Positions 48,901 to 62,232 of a stretch of 64,000 bases of DNA are shown in pieces. The position numbers and the translations under genes were made by a program. The number at the start of each line of letters is the position of its first letter. Within the stretch, counting starts at the first letter, position 1. The DNA is from Smittia aterrima (lineage: Eukaryota > Arthropoda > Insecta > Diptera > Chironomidae), in contig CP093831.1 of assembly GCA_033063855.1 (NCBI GenBank), positions 26,350,001 to 26,414,000 of the forward strand, read 5' to 3'. The notes under the pieces are model-generated. The model was not told where the DNA came from. It saw nothing but the letters and a program-made list of their open reading frames with translations, and searched no databases.

Positions 48901-51900
48901 CTCTTTATCGTTCATTTTGCTCAAATTCAATACAAACGAGCTCGTTGTTATTCAAATTTTTCGTTTCCGAGCAAAAAAATTTTTTTTTGGTTTTCAACTT
49001 TTTCCTTTCTGAGCAAAAAAAAAATTTTTCAAAACCAAAGTTATGGCTTTAAAAACCTCTTTATCGTTCATTTTGCTCAAATTCAATACAAATGAGCTTG
49101 TTGTTATTCAAATTTTTCGTTTCCGAGCAAATTCAATACAAATGAGCTTGTTGTTATTCAAATTTTTCGTTTCCGAACAAAAAAATTTTTTTTTGGTTTT
49201 CAACTTTTTCCTTTCTGAACAAAAAAAAAATTTTCCGAGCAAAAAAAATTTTTCAAAACCAAAGTTATGGCTTTAAAAACCTCTTTATCGTTCATTTTGC
49301 TCAAATTCAATACAAATGAGCTCGTTGTTATTCAAATTTTTCGTTTCCGAGCAAAAAATTTTTTTTTGGTTTTCAACTTTTTCCTTCCTGAGCAAAAAAA
49401 AAATTTTTCAAAACCAAAGTTATGGCTTTAAAAACCTCTTTATCGTTCATTTTGCTCAAATTCAATACAAATGAGCTTGTTGTTATTCAAATTTTTCGTT
49501 TCCGAGCAAAAAATTTTTTTTTTGGTTTTCAACTTTTTCCTTTCTGAGCAAAAAAAAAATTTTTCAAAACCAAAGTTATGGCTTTAAAAACCTCTTTATC
49601 GTTCATTTTGCTCAAATTCAATACAAACGAGCTCGTTGTTATTCAAATTTTTCGTTTCCGAGCAAAAAAATTTTTTTTTTGGTTTTCAACTTTTTCCTTC
49701 CTGAGCAAAAAAAAAATTTTTCAAAACCAAAGTTATGGCTTTAAAAACCTCTTTATCGTTCATTTTGCTCAAATTCAATACAAATGAGCTTGTTGTTATT
49801 CAAATTTTTCGTTTCCGAGCAAATTCAATACAAATGAGCTTGTTGTTATTCAAATTTTTCGTTTCCGAACAAAAAATTTTTTTTTTGGTTTTCAACTTTT
49901 TCCCTTCTGAACAAAAAAAAAATTTTCCGAGCAAAAAAAAAATTTTTCAAAACCAAAGTTATGGCTTTAAAAACCTCTTTATCGTTCATTTTGCTCAAAT
50001 TCAATACAAATGAGCTCGTTGTTATTCAAATTTTTCGTTTCCGAGCAAAAAAATTTTTTTTTGGTTTTCAACTTTTTCCTTTCTGAGCAAAAAAAAAATT
50101 TTTCAAAACCAAAGTTATGGCTTTAAAAACCTCTTTATCGTTCATTTTGCTCAAATTCAATACAAATGAGCTTGTTGTTATTCAAATTTTTCGTTTCCGA
50201 GCAAAAAAATTTTTTTTTGGTTTTCAACTTTTTCCTTCCTGAGCAAAAAAAATTTTTCAAAACCAAAGTTATGGCTTTAAAAACCTCTTTATCGTTCATT
50301 TTGCTCAAATTCAATACAAACGAGCTCGTTGTTATTCAAATTTTTCGTTTCCGAGCAAAAAAATTTTTTTTTGGTTTTCAACTTTTTCCTTCCTGAGCAA
50401 AAAAAAAATTTTTCAAAACCAAAGTTATGGCTTTAAAAACCTCTTTATCGTTCATTTTGCTCAAATTCAATACAAACGAGCTCGTTGTTATTCAAATTTT
50501 TCGTTTCCGAGCAAAAAAATTTTTTTTTGGTTTTCAACTTTTTCCTTTCTGAGCAAAAAAAAAATTTTTCCGAGCAAAAAAAAAATTTTTCAAAACCAAA
50601 GTTATGGCTTTAAAAACCTCTTTATCGTTCATTTTGCTCAAATTCAATACAAATGAGCTTGTTGTTATTCAAATTTTTCGTTTCCGAGCAAAAAAATTTT
50701 TTTTTGGTTTTCAACTTTTTCCTTTCTGAACAAAAAAAAAATTTTCCGAGCAAAAAAAAAATTTTTCAAAACCAAAGTTATGGCTTTAAAAACCTCTTTA
50801 TCGTTCATTTTGCTCAAATTCAATACAAATGAGCTTGTTGTTATTCAAATTTTTCGTTTCCGAGCAAAAAATTTTTTTTTGGTTTTCAACTTTTTCCTTT
50901 CTGAGCAAAAAAAAAATTTTTCAAAACCAAAGTTATGGCTTTAAAAACCTCTTTATCGTTCATTTTGCTCAAATTCAATACAAACGAGCTCGTTGTTATT
51001 CAAATTTTTCGTTTCCGAGCAAAAAAATTTTTTTTTGGTTTTCAACTTTTTCCTTTCTGAGCAAAAAAAAAATTTTTCAAAACCAAAGTTATGGCTTTAA
51101 AAACCTCTTTATCGTTCATTTTGCTCAAATTCAATACAAATGAGCTTGTTGTTATTCAAATTTTTCGTTTCCGAGCAAAAAATTTTTTTTTGGTTTTCAA
51201 CTTTTTCCTTTCTGAGCAAAAAAAAAATTTTTCAAAACCAAAGTTATGGCTTTAAAAACCTCTTTATCGTTCATTTTGCTCAAATTCAATACAAACGAGC
51301 TCGTTGTTATTCAAATTTTTCGTTTCCGAGCAAAAAAATTTTTTTTTGGTTTTCAACTTTTTCCTTTCTGAGCAAAAAAAAAATTTTTCCGAGCAAAAAA
51401 AAAATTTTTCAAAACCAAAGTTATGGCTTTAAAAACCTCTTTATCGTTCATTTTGCTCAAATTCAATACAAATGAGCTTGTTGTTATTCAAATTTTTCGT
51501 TTCCGAGCAAAAAATTTTTTTTTTTGGTTTTCAACTTTTTCCTTTCAGAGCAAAAAAAAAATTTTTCCGAGCAAAAAAAAAATTTTCCGAGCAAAAAAAA
51601 AATTTTTCAAAACCAAAGTTATGGCTTTAAAAACCTCTTTATCGTTCATTTTGCTCAAATTCAATACAAATGAGCTCGTTGTTATTCAAATTTTTCGTTT
51701 CCGAGCAAAAAATTTTTTTTTGGTTTTCAACTTTTTCCTTTCTGAGCAAAAAAAAAATTTTTCAAAACCAAAGTTATGGCTTTAAAAACCTCTTTATCGT
51801 TCATTTTGCTCAAATTCAATACAAATGAGCTCGTTGTTATTCAAATTTTTCGTTTCCGAGCAAAAAAATTTTTTTGGTTTTCAACTTTTTCCTTCCTGAG

Positions 51901-54900
51901 CAAAAAAAAAATTTTTCAAAACCAAAGTTATGGCTTTAAAAACCTCTTTATCGTTCATTTTGCTCAAATTCAATACAAACGAGCTCGTTGTTATTCAAAT
52001 TTTTCGTTTCCGAGCAAAAAAATTTTTTTTTTGGTTTTCAACTTTTTCCTTCCTGAGCAAAAAAAAAATTTTCAAAACCAAAGTTATGGCTTTAAAAACC
52101 TCTTTATCGTTCATTTTGCTCAAATTCAATACAAATGAGCTCGTTGTTATTCAAATTTTTCGTTTCCGAGCAAAAAAATTTTTTTTTGGTTTTCAACTTT
52201 TTCCTTCCTGAGCAAAAAAAAAATTTTTCAAAACCAAAGTTATGGCTTTAAAAACCTCTTTATCGTTCATTTTGCTCAAATTCAATACAAATGAGCTCGT
52301 TGTTATTCAAATTTTTCGTTTCCGAGCAAAAAAATTTTTTTTGGTTTTCAACTTTTTCCTTTCTGAACAAAAAAAAAATTTCCGAGCAAAAAAAAAAATT
52401 TTTCAAAACCAAAGTTATGGCTTTAAAAACCTCTTTATCGTTCATTTTGCTCAAATTCAATACATACGAGCTCGTTGTTATTCAAATTTTTCGTTTCCGA
52501 GCAAAAAAATTTTTTTTTGGTTTTCAACTTTTTCCTTCCTGAGCAAAAAAAAAATTTTTCAAAACCAAAGTTATGGCTTTAAAAACCTCTTTATCGTTCA
52601 TTTTGCTCAAATTCAATACAAACGAGCTCGTTGTTATTCAAATTTTTCGTTTCCGAGCAAAAAAATTTTTTTTGGTTTTCAACTTTTTCCTTTCTGAGCA
52701 AAAAAAAAATTTTTCCGAGCAAAAAAAAAATTTTTCAAAACCAAAGTTATGGCTTTAAAAACCTCTTTATCGTTCATTTTGCTCAAATTCAATACAAATG
52801 AGCTTGTTGTTATTCAAATTTTTCGTTTCCGAGCAAAAAAATTTTTTTTTGGTTTTCAACTTTTTCCTTTCTGAGCAAAAAAAAAATTTTTCAAAACCAA
52901 AGTTATGGCTTTAAAAACCTCTTTATCGTTCATTTTGCTCAAATTCAATACAAATGAGCTTGTTGTTATTCAAATTTTTCGTTTCCGAGCAAAAATTTTT
53001 TTTTTGGTTTTCAACTTTTTCCTTCCTGAGCAAAAAAAAATTTTTCAAAACCAAAGTTATGGCTTTAAAAACCTCTTTATCGTTCATTTTGCTCAAATTC
53101 AATACAAATGAGCTCGTTGTTATTCAAATTTTTCGTTTCCGAGCAAAAAAATTTTTTTTGGTTTTCAACTTTTTCCTTTCTGAACAAAAAAAAAAATTTT
53201 CCGAGCAAAAAAAAAATTTTTCAAAACCAAAGTTATGGCTTTAAAAACCTCTTTATCGTTCATTTTGCTCAAATTCAATACAAATGAGCTCGTTGTTATT
53301 CAAATTTTTCGTTTCCGAGCAAAAAAATTTTTTTTGGTTTTCAACTTTTTCCTTTCTGAGCAAAAAAAAAATTTTCAAAACCAAAGTTATGGCTTTAAAA
53401 ACCTCTTTATCGTTCATTTTGCTCAAATTCAATACAAACGAGCTCGTTGTTATTCAAATTTTTCGTTTCCGAGCAAAAAATTTTTTTTTTGGTTTTCAAC
53501 TTTTTCCTTCCTGAGCAAAAAAAAAATTTTTCAAAACCAAAGTTATGGCTTTAAAAACCTCTTTATCGTTCATTTTGCTCAAATTCAATACATACGAGCT
53601 CGTTGTTATTCAAATTTTTCGTTTCCGAGCAAAAAAATTTTTTTGGTTTTCAACTTTTTCCTTCCTGAGCAAAAAAAAAAATTTTCAAAACCAAAGTTAT
53701 GGCTTTAAAAACCTCTTTATCGTTCATTTTGCTCAAATTCAATACAAATGAGCTTGTTGTTATTCAAATTTTTCGTTTCCGAGCAAAAAATTTTTTTTTT
53801 GGTTTTCAACTTTTTCCTTCCTGAGCAAAAAAAAAATTTTTCAAAACCAAAGTTATGGCTTTAAAAACCTCTTTATCGTTCATTTTGCTCAAATTCAATA
53901 CAAATGAGCTCGTTGTTAATCAAATTTTTCGTTTCCGAGCAAAAAATTTTTTTTTTGGTTTTCAACTTTTTCCTTTCTGAGCAAAAAAAAAAATTTCAAA
54001 AAAAAAATAAAACCAAAGTTATGGCTTTAAAAACCTCTTTATCGTTCATTTTGCTCAAATTCAATACAAATGAGCTCGTTGTTAATCAAATTTTTCGTTT
54101 CCGAGCAAAAAATTTTTTTTTTGGTTTTCAACTTTTTCCTTCCTGAGCAAAAAAAAAATTTTTCAAAACCAAAGTTATGGCTTTAAAAACCTCTTTATCG
54201 TTCATTTTGCTCAAATTCAATACAAATGAGCTCGTTGTTATTCAAATTTTTCGTTTCCGAGCAAAAAAATTTTTTTTCGGTTTTCAACTTTTTCCTTTCT
54301 GAGCAAAAAAAAAAATTTTTCAAAACCAAAGTTATGGCTTTAAAAACCTCTTTATCGTTCATTTTGCTCAAATTCAATACAAATGAGCTCGTTGTTATTC
54401 AAATTTTTCGTTTCCGAGCAAAAAAATTTTTTTTCGGTTTTCAACTTTTTCCTTCCTGAGCAAAAATAAAATTTTTCAAAACCAAAGTTATGGCTTTAAA
54501 AACCTCTTTATCGTTCATTTTGCTCAAATTCAATACAAATGAGCTTGTTGTTATTCAAATTTTTCGTTTCCGAGCAAAAAAATTTTTTTTTTGTTTTCAA
54601 CTTTTTCCTTTCTGAGCAAAAATAAAATTTTTCAAAACCAAAGTTATGGCTTTAAAAACCTCTTTATCGTTCATTTTGCTCAAATTCAATACAAATGAGC
54701 TCGTTGTTATTCAAATTTTTCGTTTCCGAGCAAAAAATTTTTTTTTGGTTTTCAACTTTTTCCTTTCTGAGCAAAAAAAAAAATTTTTCAAAACCAAAGT
54801 TATGGCTTTAAAAACCTCTTTATCGTTCATTTTGCTCAAATTCAATACAAATGAGCTTGTTGTTATTCAAATTTTTCGTTTCCGAGCAAAAAATTTTTTT

Positions 54901-57900
54901 TTTGGTTTTCAACTTTTTCCTTTCTGAACAAAAAAAAAAATTTTCCGAGCAAAAAAAAATTTTTCAAAACCAAAGTTATGGCTTTAAAAACCTCTTTATC
55001 GTTCATTTTGCTCAAATTCAATACAAATGAGCTTGTTGTTATTCAAATTTTTCGTTTCCGAGCAAAAAAGTTTTTTTTTGGTTTTCAACTTTTTCCTTTC
55101 TGAACAAAAAAAAAAATTTTCCGAGCAAAAAAAAATTTTTCAAAACCAAAGTTATGGCTTTAAAAACCTCTTTATCGTTCATTTTGCTCAAATTCAATAC
55201 AAATGAGCTTGTTGTTATTCAAATTTTTCGTTTCCGAGCAAAAAAATTTTTTTTTGGTTTTCAACTTTTTCCTTTCTGAACAAAAAAAAAATTTTCCGAG
55301 CAAAAAAAATTTTTCAAAACCAAAGTTATGGCTTTAAAAACCTCTTTATCGTTCATTTTGCTCAAATTCAATACAAATGAGCTCGTTGTTATTCAAATTT
55401 TTCGTTTCCGAGCAAAAAAATTTTTTTTTGGTTTTCAACTTTTTCCTTCCTGAGCAAAAAAAAAATTTTCAAAACCAAAGTTATGGCTTTAAAAACCTCT
55501 TTATCGTTCATTTTGCTCAAATTCAATACATACGAGCTCGTTGTTATTCAAATTTTTCGTTTCCGAGCAAAAAAATTTTTTTTGGTTTTCAACTTTTTCC
55601 TTCCTGAGCAAAAAAAAAATTTTTCAAAACCAAAGTTATGGCTTTAAAAACCTCTTTATCGTTCATTTTGCTCAAATTCAATACAAACGAGCTCGTTGTT
55701 ATTCAAATTTTTCGTTTCCGAGCAAAAAAATTTTTTTTTGGTTTTCAACTTTTTCCTTCCTGAGCAAAAAAAAAATTTTCAAAACCAAAGTTATGGCTTT
55801 AAAAACCTCTTTATCGTTCATTTTGCTCAAATTCAATACAAACGAGCTCGTTGTTATTCAAATTTTTCGTTTCCGAGCAAAAAAATTTTTTTTTGGTTTT
55901 CAACTTTTTCCTTCCTGAGCAAAAAAAAAATTTTTCAAAACCAAAGTTATGGCTTTAAAAACCTCTTTATCGTTCATTTTGCTCAAATTCAATACAAATG
56001 AGCTCGTTGTTATTCAAATTTTTCGTTTCCGAGCAAAAAAATTTTTTTTGGTTTTCAACTTTTTCCTTCCTGAGCAAAAAAAAAATTTTTCAAAACCAAA
56101 GTTATGGCTTTAAAAACCTCTTTATCGTTCATTTTGCTCAAATTCAATACAAATGAGCTTGTTGTTATTCAAATTTTTCGTTTCCGAGCAAAAAATTTTT
56201 TTTTGGTTTTCAACTTTTTCCTTCCTGAGCAAAAAAAAATTTTTCAAAACCAAAGTTATGGCTTTAAAAACCTCTTTATCGTTCATTTTGCTCAAATTCA
56301 ATACAAATGAGCTCGTTGTTATTCAAATTTTTCGTTTCCGAGCAAAAAATTTTTTTTTTGGTTTTCAACTTTTTCCTTTCTGAACAAAAAAAAAATTTTC
56401 CGAGCAAAAAAAAAATTTTTCAAAACCAAAGTTATGGCTTTAAAAACCTCTTTATCGTTCATTTTGCTCAAATTCAATACAAATGAGCTTGTTGTTATTC
56501 AAATTTTTCGTTTCCGAGCAAAAAATTTTTTTTTTGGTTTTCAACTTTTTCCTTCCTGAGCAAAAAAAAAATTTTTCAAAACCAAAGTTATGGCTTTAAA
56601 AACCTCTTTATCGTTCATTTTGCTCAAATTCAATACAAATGAGCTTGTTGTTATTCAAATTTTTCGTTTCCGAGCAAAAAATTTTTTTTTGGTTTTCAAC
56701 TTTTTCCTTTCTGAGCAAAAAAAAAAATTTTTCAAAACCAAAGTTATGGCTTTAAAAACCTCTTTATCGTTCATTTTGCTCAAATTCAATACAAATGAGC
56801 TCGTTGTTATTCAAATTTTTCGTTTCCGAGCAAAAAAATTTTTTTTTGGTTTTCAACTTTTTCCTTCCTGAGCAAAAAAAAAATTTTTCAAAACCAAAGT
56901 TATGGCTTTAAAAACCTCTTTATCGTTCATTTTGCTCAAATTCAATACAAATGAGCTCGTTGTTATTCAAATTTTTCGTTTCCGAGCAAAAAATTTTTTT
57001 TTGGTTTTCAACTTTTTCCTTTTAACGAGCAAAAAAAAAATTTTTCAAAACCAAAGTTATGGCTTTAAAAACCTCTTTATCGTTCATTTTGCTCAAATTC
57101 AATACAAATGAGCTCGTTGTTATTCAAATTTTTCGTTTCCGAGCAAAAAAATTTTTTTTTGGTTTTCAACTTTTTCCTTTCTGAGCAAAAAAAAAATTTT
57201 TCAAAACCAAAGTTATGGCTTTAAAAACCTCTTTATCGTTCATTTTGCTCAAATTCAATACAAATGAGCTCGTTGTTATTCAAATTTTTCGTTTCCGAGC
57301 AAAAAAATTTTTTTTTGGTTTTCAACTTTTTCCTTCCTGAGCAAAAAAAAAATTTTTCAAAACCAAAGTTATGGCTTTAAAAACCTCTTTATCGTTCATT
57401 TTGCTCAAATTCAATACAAATGAGCTCGTTGTTATTCAAATTTTTCGTTTCCGAGCAAAAAATTTTTTTTTGGTTTTCAACTTTTTCCTTTCTGAACAAA
57501 AAAAAAATTTTCCGAGCAAAAAAAAAATTTTTCAAAACCAAAGTTATGGCTTTAAAAACCTCTTTATCGTTCATTTTGCTCAAATTCAATACAAATGAGC
57601 TCGTTGTTATTCAAATTTTTCGTTTCCGAGCAAAAAATTTTTTTTGGTTTTCAACTTTTTCCTTTCTGAACAAAAAAAAAATTTTCCGAGCAAAAAAAAA
57701 ATTTTTCAAAACCAAAGTTATGGCTTTAAAAACCTCTTTATCGTTCATTTTGCTCAAATTCAATACAAATGAGCTCGTTGTTATTCAAATTTTTCGTTTC
57801 CGAGCCAAAAAACTTTTTTTGGTTTTCAACTTTTTCCTTTCTGAGCAAAAAAAAAATTTTTCAAAACCAAAGTTATGGCTTTAAAAACCTCTTTATCGTT

Positions 57901-60900
57901 CATTTTGCTCAAATTCAATACAAATGAGCTCGTTGTTATTCAAATTTTTCGTTTCCGAGCAAAAAAATTTTTTTTTGGTTTTCAACTTTTTCCTTTCTGA
58001 GCAAAAAAAAAAAATTTTTCAAAACCAAAGTTATGGCTTTAAAAACCTCTTTATCGTTCATTTTGCTCAAATTCAATACAAATGAGCTCGTTGTTATTCA
58101 AATTTTTCGTTTCCGAGCAAAAAATTTTTTTTTGGTTTTCAACTTTTTCCTTTCTGAACAAAAAAAAAAATTTCCGAGCAAAAAAAAAATTTTTCAAAAC
58201 CAAAGTTATGGCTTTAAAAACCTCTTTATCGTTCATTTTGCTCAAATTCAATACAAATGAGCTCGTTGTTATTCAAATTTTTCGTTTCCGAGCAAAAAAT
58301 TTTTTTTTGGTTTTCAACTTTTTCCTTCTGAGCAAAAAAAAAATTTTTCAAAACCAAAGTTATGGCTTTAAAAACCTCTTTATCGTTCATTTTGCTCAAA
58401 TTCAATACAAATGAGCTCGTTGTTATTCAAATTTTTCGTTTCCGAGCAAAAAATTTTTTTTGGTTTTCAACTTTTTCCTTTCTGAGCAAAAAAAAAATTT
58501 TTCAAAACCAAAGTTATGGCTTTAAAAACCTCTTTATCGTTCATTTTGCTCAAATTCAATACAAATGAGCTCGTTGTTATTCAAATTTTTCGTTTCCGAG
58601 CAAAAAAATTTTTTTTGGTTTTCAACTTTTTCCTTTCTGAGCAAAAAAAAAATTTTCAAAACCAAAGTTATGGCTTTAAAAACCTCTTTATCGTTCATTT
58701 TGCTCAAATTCAATACAAATGAGCTCGTTGTTATTCAAATTTTTCGTTTCCGAGCAAAAAATTTTTTTTTTGGTTTTCAACTTTTTCCTTCCTGAGCAAA
58801 AAAAAAAATTTCAAAACCAAAGTTATGGCTTTAAAAACCTCTTTATCGTTCATTTTGCTCAAATTCAATACAAATGAGCTTGTTGTTATTCAAATTTTTC
58901 GTTTCCGAGCAAAAAATTTTTTTTTTGGTTTTCAACTTTTTCCTTTCTGAACAAAAAAAATTTTTTTCAAAACCAAAGTTATGGCTTTAAAAACCTCTTT
59001 ATCGTTCATTTTGCTCAAATTCAATACAAATGAGCTTGTTGTTATTCAAATTTTTCGTTTCCGAACAAAAAATATTTTTTTTGGTTTTCAACTTTTTCCT
59101 TTCTGAGCAAAAAAAAAATTTTTCCGAGCAAAAAAAAAATTTTCAAAACCAAAGTTATGGCTTTAAAAACCTCTTTATCGTTCATTTTGCTCAAATTCAA
59201 TACAAATGAGCTCGTTGTTATTCAAATTTTTCGTTTCCGAGCAAAAAAATTTTTTTTTGGTTTTCAACTTTTTCTTTCTGAGCAAAAAAAAAATTTTTCC
59301 GAGCAAAAAAAAATTTTCAAAACCAAAGTTATGGCTTTAAAAACCTCTTTATCGTTCATTTTGCTCAAATTCAATACAAATGAGCTCGTTGTTAATCAAA
59401 TTTTTCGTTTCCGAGCAAAAAAATTTTTTTTTGGTTTTCAACTTTTTCCTTTCTGAGCAAAAAAAAAATTTTTCCGAGCAAAAAAAAATTTTCAAAACCA
59501 AAGTTATGGCTTTAAAAACCTCTTTATCGTTCATTTTGCTCAAATTCAATACAAATGAGCTCGTTGTTAATCAAATTTTTCGTTTCCGAGCAAAAAAATA
59601 TTTTTTTGGTTTTCAACTTTTTCCTTTCTGAGCAAAAAAAAAATATTTCAAAACCAAAGTTATGGCTTTAAAAACCTCTTTATCGTTCATTTTGCTCAAA
59701 TTCAATACAAATGAGCTCGTTGTTATTCAAATTTTTCGTTTCCGAGCAAAAAAATTTTTTTTGGTTTTCAACTTTTTCCTTTCTGAGCAAAAAAAAAATT
59801 TTTCCGAGCAAAAAAAAAATTTTTCAAAACCAAAGTTATGGCTTTAAAAACCTCTTTATCGTTCATTTTGCTCAAATTCAATACAAATGAGCTTGTTGTT
59901 ATTCAAATTTTTCGTTTCCGAGCAAAAAAATTTTTTTTGGTTTTCAACTTTTTCCTTTCTGAGCAAAAAAAAAATTTTCAAAACCAAAGTTATGGCTTTA
60001 AAAACCTCTTTATCGTTCATTTTGCTCAAATTCAATACAAATGAGCTCGTTGTTATTCAAATTTTTCGTTTCCGAGCAAAAAAATTTTTTTTGGTTTTCA
60101 ACTTTTTCCTTTCTGAGCAAAAAAAAAATTTTCAAAACCAAAGTTATGGCTTTAAAAACCTCTTTATCGTTCATTTTGCTCAAATTCAATACAAATGAGC
60201 TCGTTGTTATTCAAATTTTTCGTTTCCGAGCAAAAAAATTTTTTTTGGTTTTCAACTTTTTCCTTCCTGAGCAAAAAAAAAATTTTTCAAAACCAAAGTT
60301 ATGGCTTTAAAAACCTCTTTATCGTTCATTTTGCTCAAATTCAATACAAATGAGCTCGTTGTTATTCAAATTTTTCGTTTCCGAGCAAAAAAATTTTTTT
60401 TTGGTTTTCAACTTTTTCCTTTCTGAGCAAAAAAAAAATTTTTCAAAACCAAAGTTATGGCTTTAAAAACCTCTTTATCGTTCATTTTGCTCAAATTCAA
60501 TACAAATGAGCTCGTTGTTATTCAAATTTTTCGTTTCCGAGCAAAAAAATTTTTTTTTGGTTTTCAACTTTTTCCTTTCTGAGCAAAAAAAAAATTTTTC
60601 AAAACCAAAGTTATGGCTTTAAAAACCTCTTTATCGTTCATTTTGCTCAAATTCAATACAAATGAGCTTGTTGTTAATCAAATTTTTCGTTTCCGAGCAA
60701 AAAAATTTTTGTTTGGTTTTCAACTTTTTCCTTTCTGAACAAAAAAAAAATTTTCCGAGCAAAAAAAAATTTTTTCAAAACCAAAGTTATGGCTTTAAAA
60801 ACCTCTTTATCGTTCATTTTGCTCAAATTCAATACAAATGAGCTCGTTGTTATTCAAATTTTTCGTTTCCGAGCAAAAAATTTTTTTTTTGGTTTTCAAC

Positions 60901-62232
60901 TTTTTCCTTTCTGAACAAAAAAAAAATTTTCCGAGCAAAAAAAAAATTTTTCAAAACCAAAGTTATGGCTTTAAAAACCTCTTTATCGTTCATTTTGCTC
61001 AAATTCAATACAAATGAGCTCGTTGTTATTCAAATTTTTCGTTTCCGAGCAAAAAAATTTTTTTTGGTTTTCAACTTTTTCCTTCCTGAGCAAAAAAAAA
61101 ATTTTTCAAAACCAAAGTTATGGCTTTAAAAACCTCTTTATCGTTCATTTTGCTCAAATTCAATACAAATGAGCTCGTTGTTATTCAAATTTTTCGTTTC
61201 CGAGCAAAAAAATTTTTTTTTGGTTTTCAACTTTTTCCTTTCTGAACAAAAAAAAAATTTTTCCGAGCAAAAAAAAAATTTTTCAAAACCAAAGTTATGG
61301 CTTTAAAAACCTCTTTATCGTTCATTTTGCTCAAATTCAATACAAATGAGCTCGTTGTTATTCAAATTTTTCGTTTCCGAGCAAAAAAATTTTTTTTTGG
61401 TTTTCAACTTTTTCCTTTCTGAACAAAAAAAAAATTTTCCGAGCAAAAAAAATTTTTTAAAACCAAAGTTATGGCTTTAAAAACCTCTTTATCGTTCATT
61501 TTGCTCAAATTCAATACAAATGAGCTCGTTGTTATTCAAATTTTTCGTTTCCGAGCAAAAAAATTTTTTTTTGGTTTTCAACTTTTTCCTTTCTGAACAA
61601 AAAAAAAAATTTTCCGAGCAAAAAAAAAATTTTTCAAAACCAAAGTTATGGCTTTAAAAACCTCTTTATCGTTCATTTTGCTCAAATTCAATACAAATGA
61701 GCTCGTTGTTAATCAAATTTTTCGTTTCCGAGCAAAAAATTTTTTTTTTGGTTTTCAACTTTTTCCTTTCTGAACAAAAAAAAATTTTCAAAACCAAAGT
61801 TATGGCTTTAAAAACCTCTTTATCGTTCATTTTGCTCAAATTCAATACAAATGAGCTCGTTGTTAATCAAATTTTTCGTTTCCGAGCAAAAAATTTTTTT
61901 TTTGGTTTTCAACTTTTTCCTTTCTGAACAAAAAAAAATTTTCAAAACCAAAGTTATGGCTTTAAAAACCTCTTTATCGTTCATTTTGCTCAAATTCAAT
62001 ACAAATGAGCTCGTTGTTAATCAAATTTTTCGTTTCCGAGCAAAAAAATTTTTTTTGGTTTTCAACTTTTTCCTTTCTGAGCAAAAAAAAAATTTTTCAA
62101 AACCAAAGTTATGGCTTTAAAAACCTCTTTATCGCTCATTTTGCTCAAATTCAATACAAACGAGCTCGTTGTTATTCAAACTTTTCGTTTCCGAGCAAAA
62201 AAATTTTTTTTTTTTGGTTTTCAACTTTTTCC
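45990..62232 (+). repeat. ~155-bp AT-rich satellite array, about 100 copies
   Basis: Head-to-tail monomers of about 154-156 bp, with longer ~174-bp variants, extend for 16.2 kb. Each has a conserved core (CAAAACCAAAGTTATGGC, CTCTTTATCGTTCATTTTG, GAGCTYGTTGTTATTCAAAT) and two GAGCAAAAAAATTTTT-type blocks. The long variants carry one or two extra CCGAGCAAAAAAAAAATTTT blocks. Variation is limited to a few sites and A/T run lengths. Partial-monomer junctions at about 49129 and 49820 are the same, 692 bp apart, showing local higher-order duplication. Frames reading MALKTSLSFILL are repeat artefacts. The array could be centromeric or pericentromeric; position alone does not prove it. Confidence 0.95.

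Noticed and set aside
45990..62230. Dozens of overlapping frames reading MALKTSLSFILLKFNTNE and variants
   Set aside because: They are the same satellite monomer read in different frames; length varies with A/T runs and there is no start context or conservation beyond the repeat.
45990..62230. Regular ~155-bp spacing considered as a CRISPR array
   Set aside because: The whole period is conserved with no unique spacers, and the genome is eukaryotic; it is a satellite.
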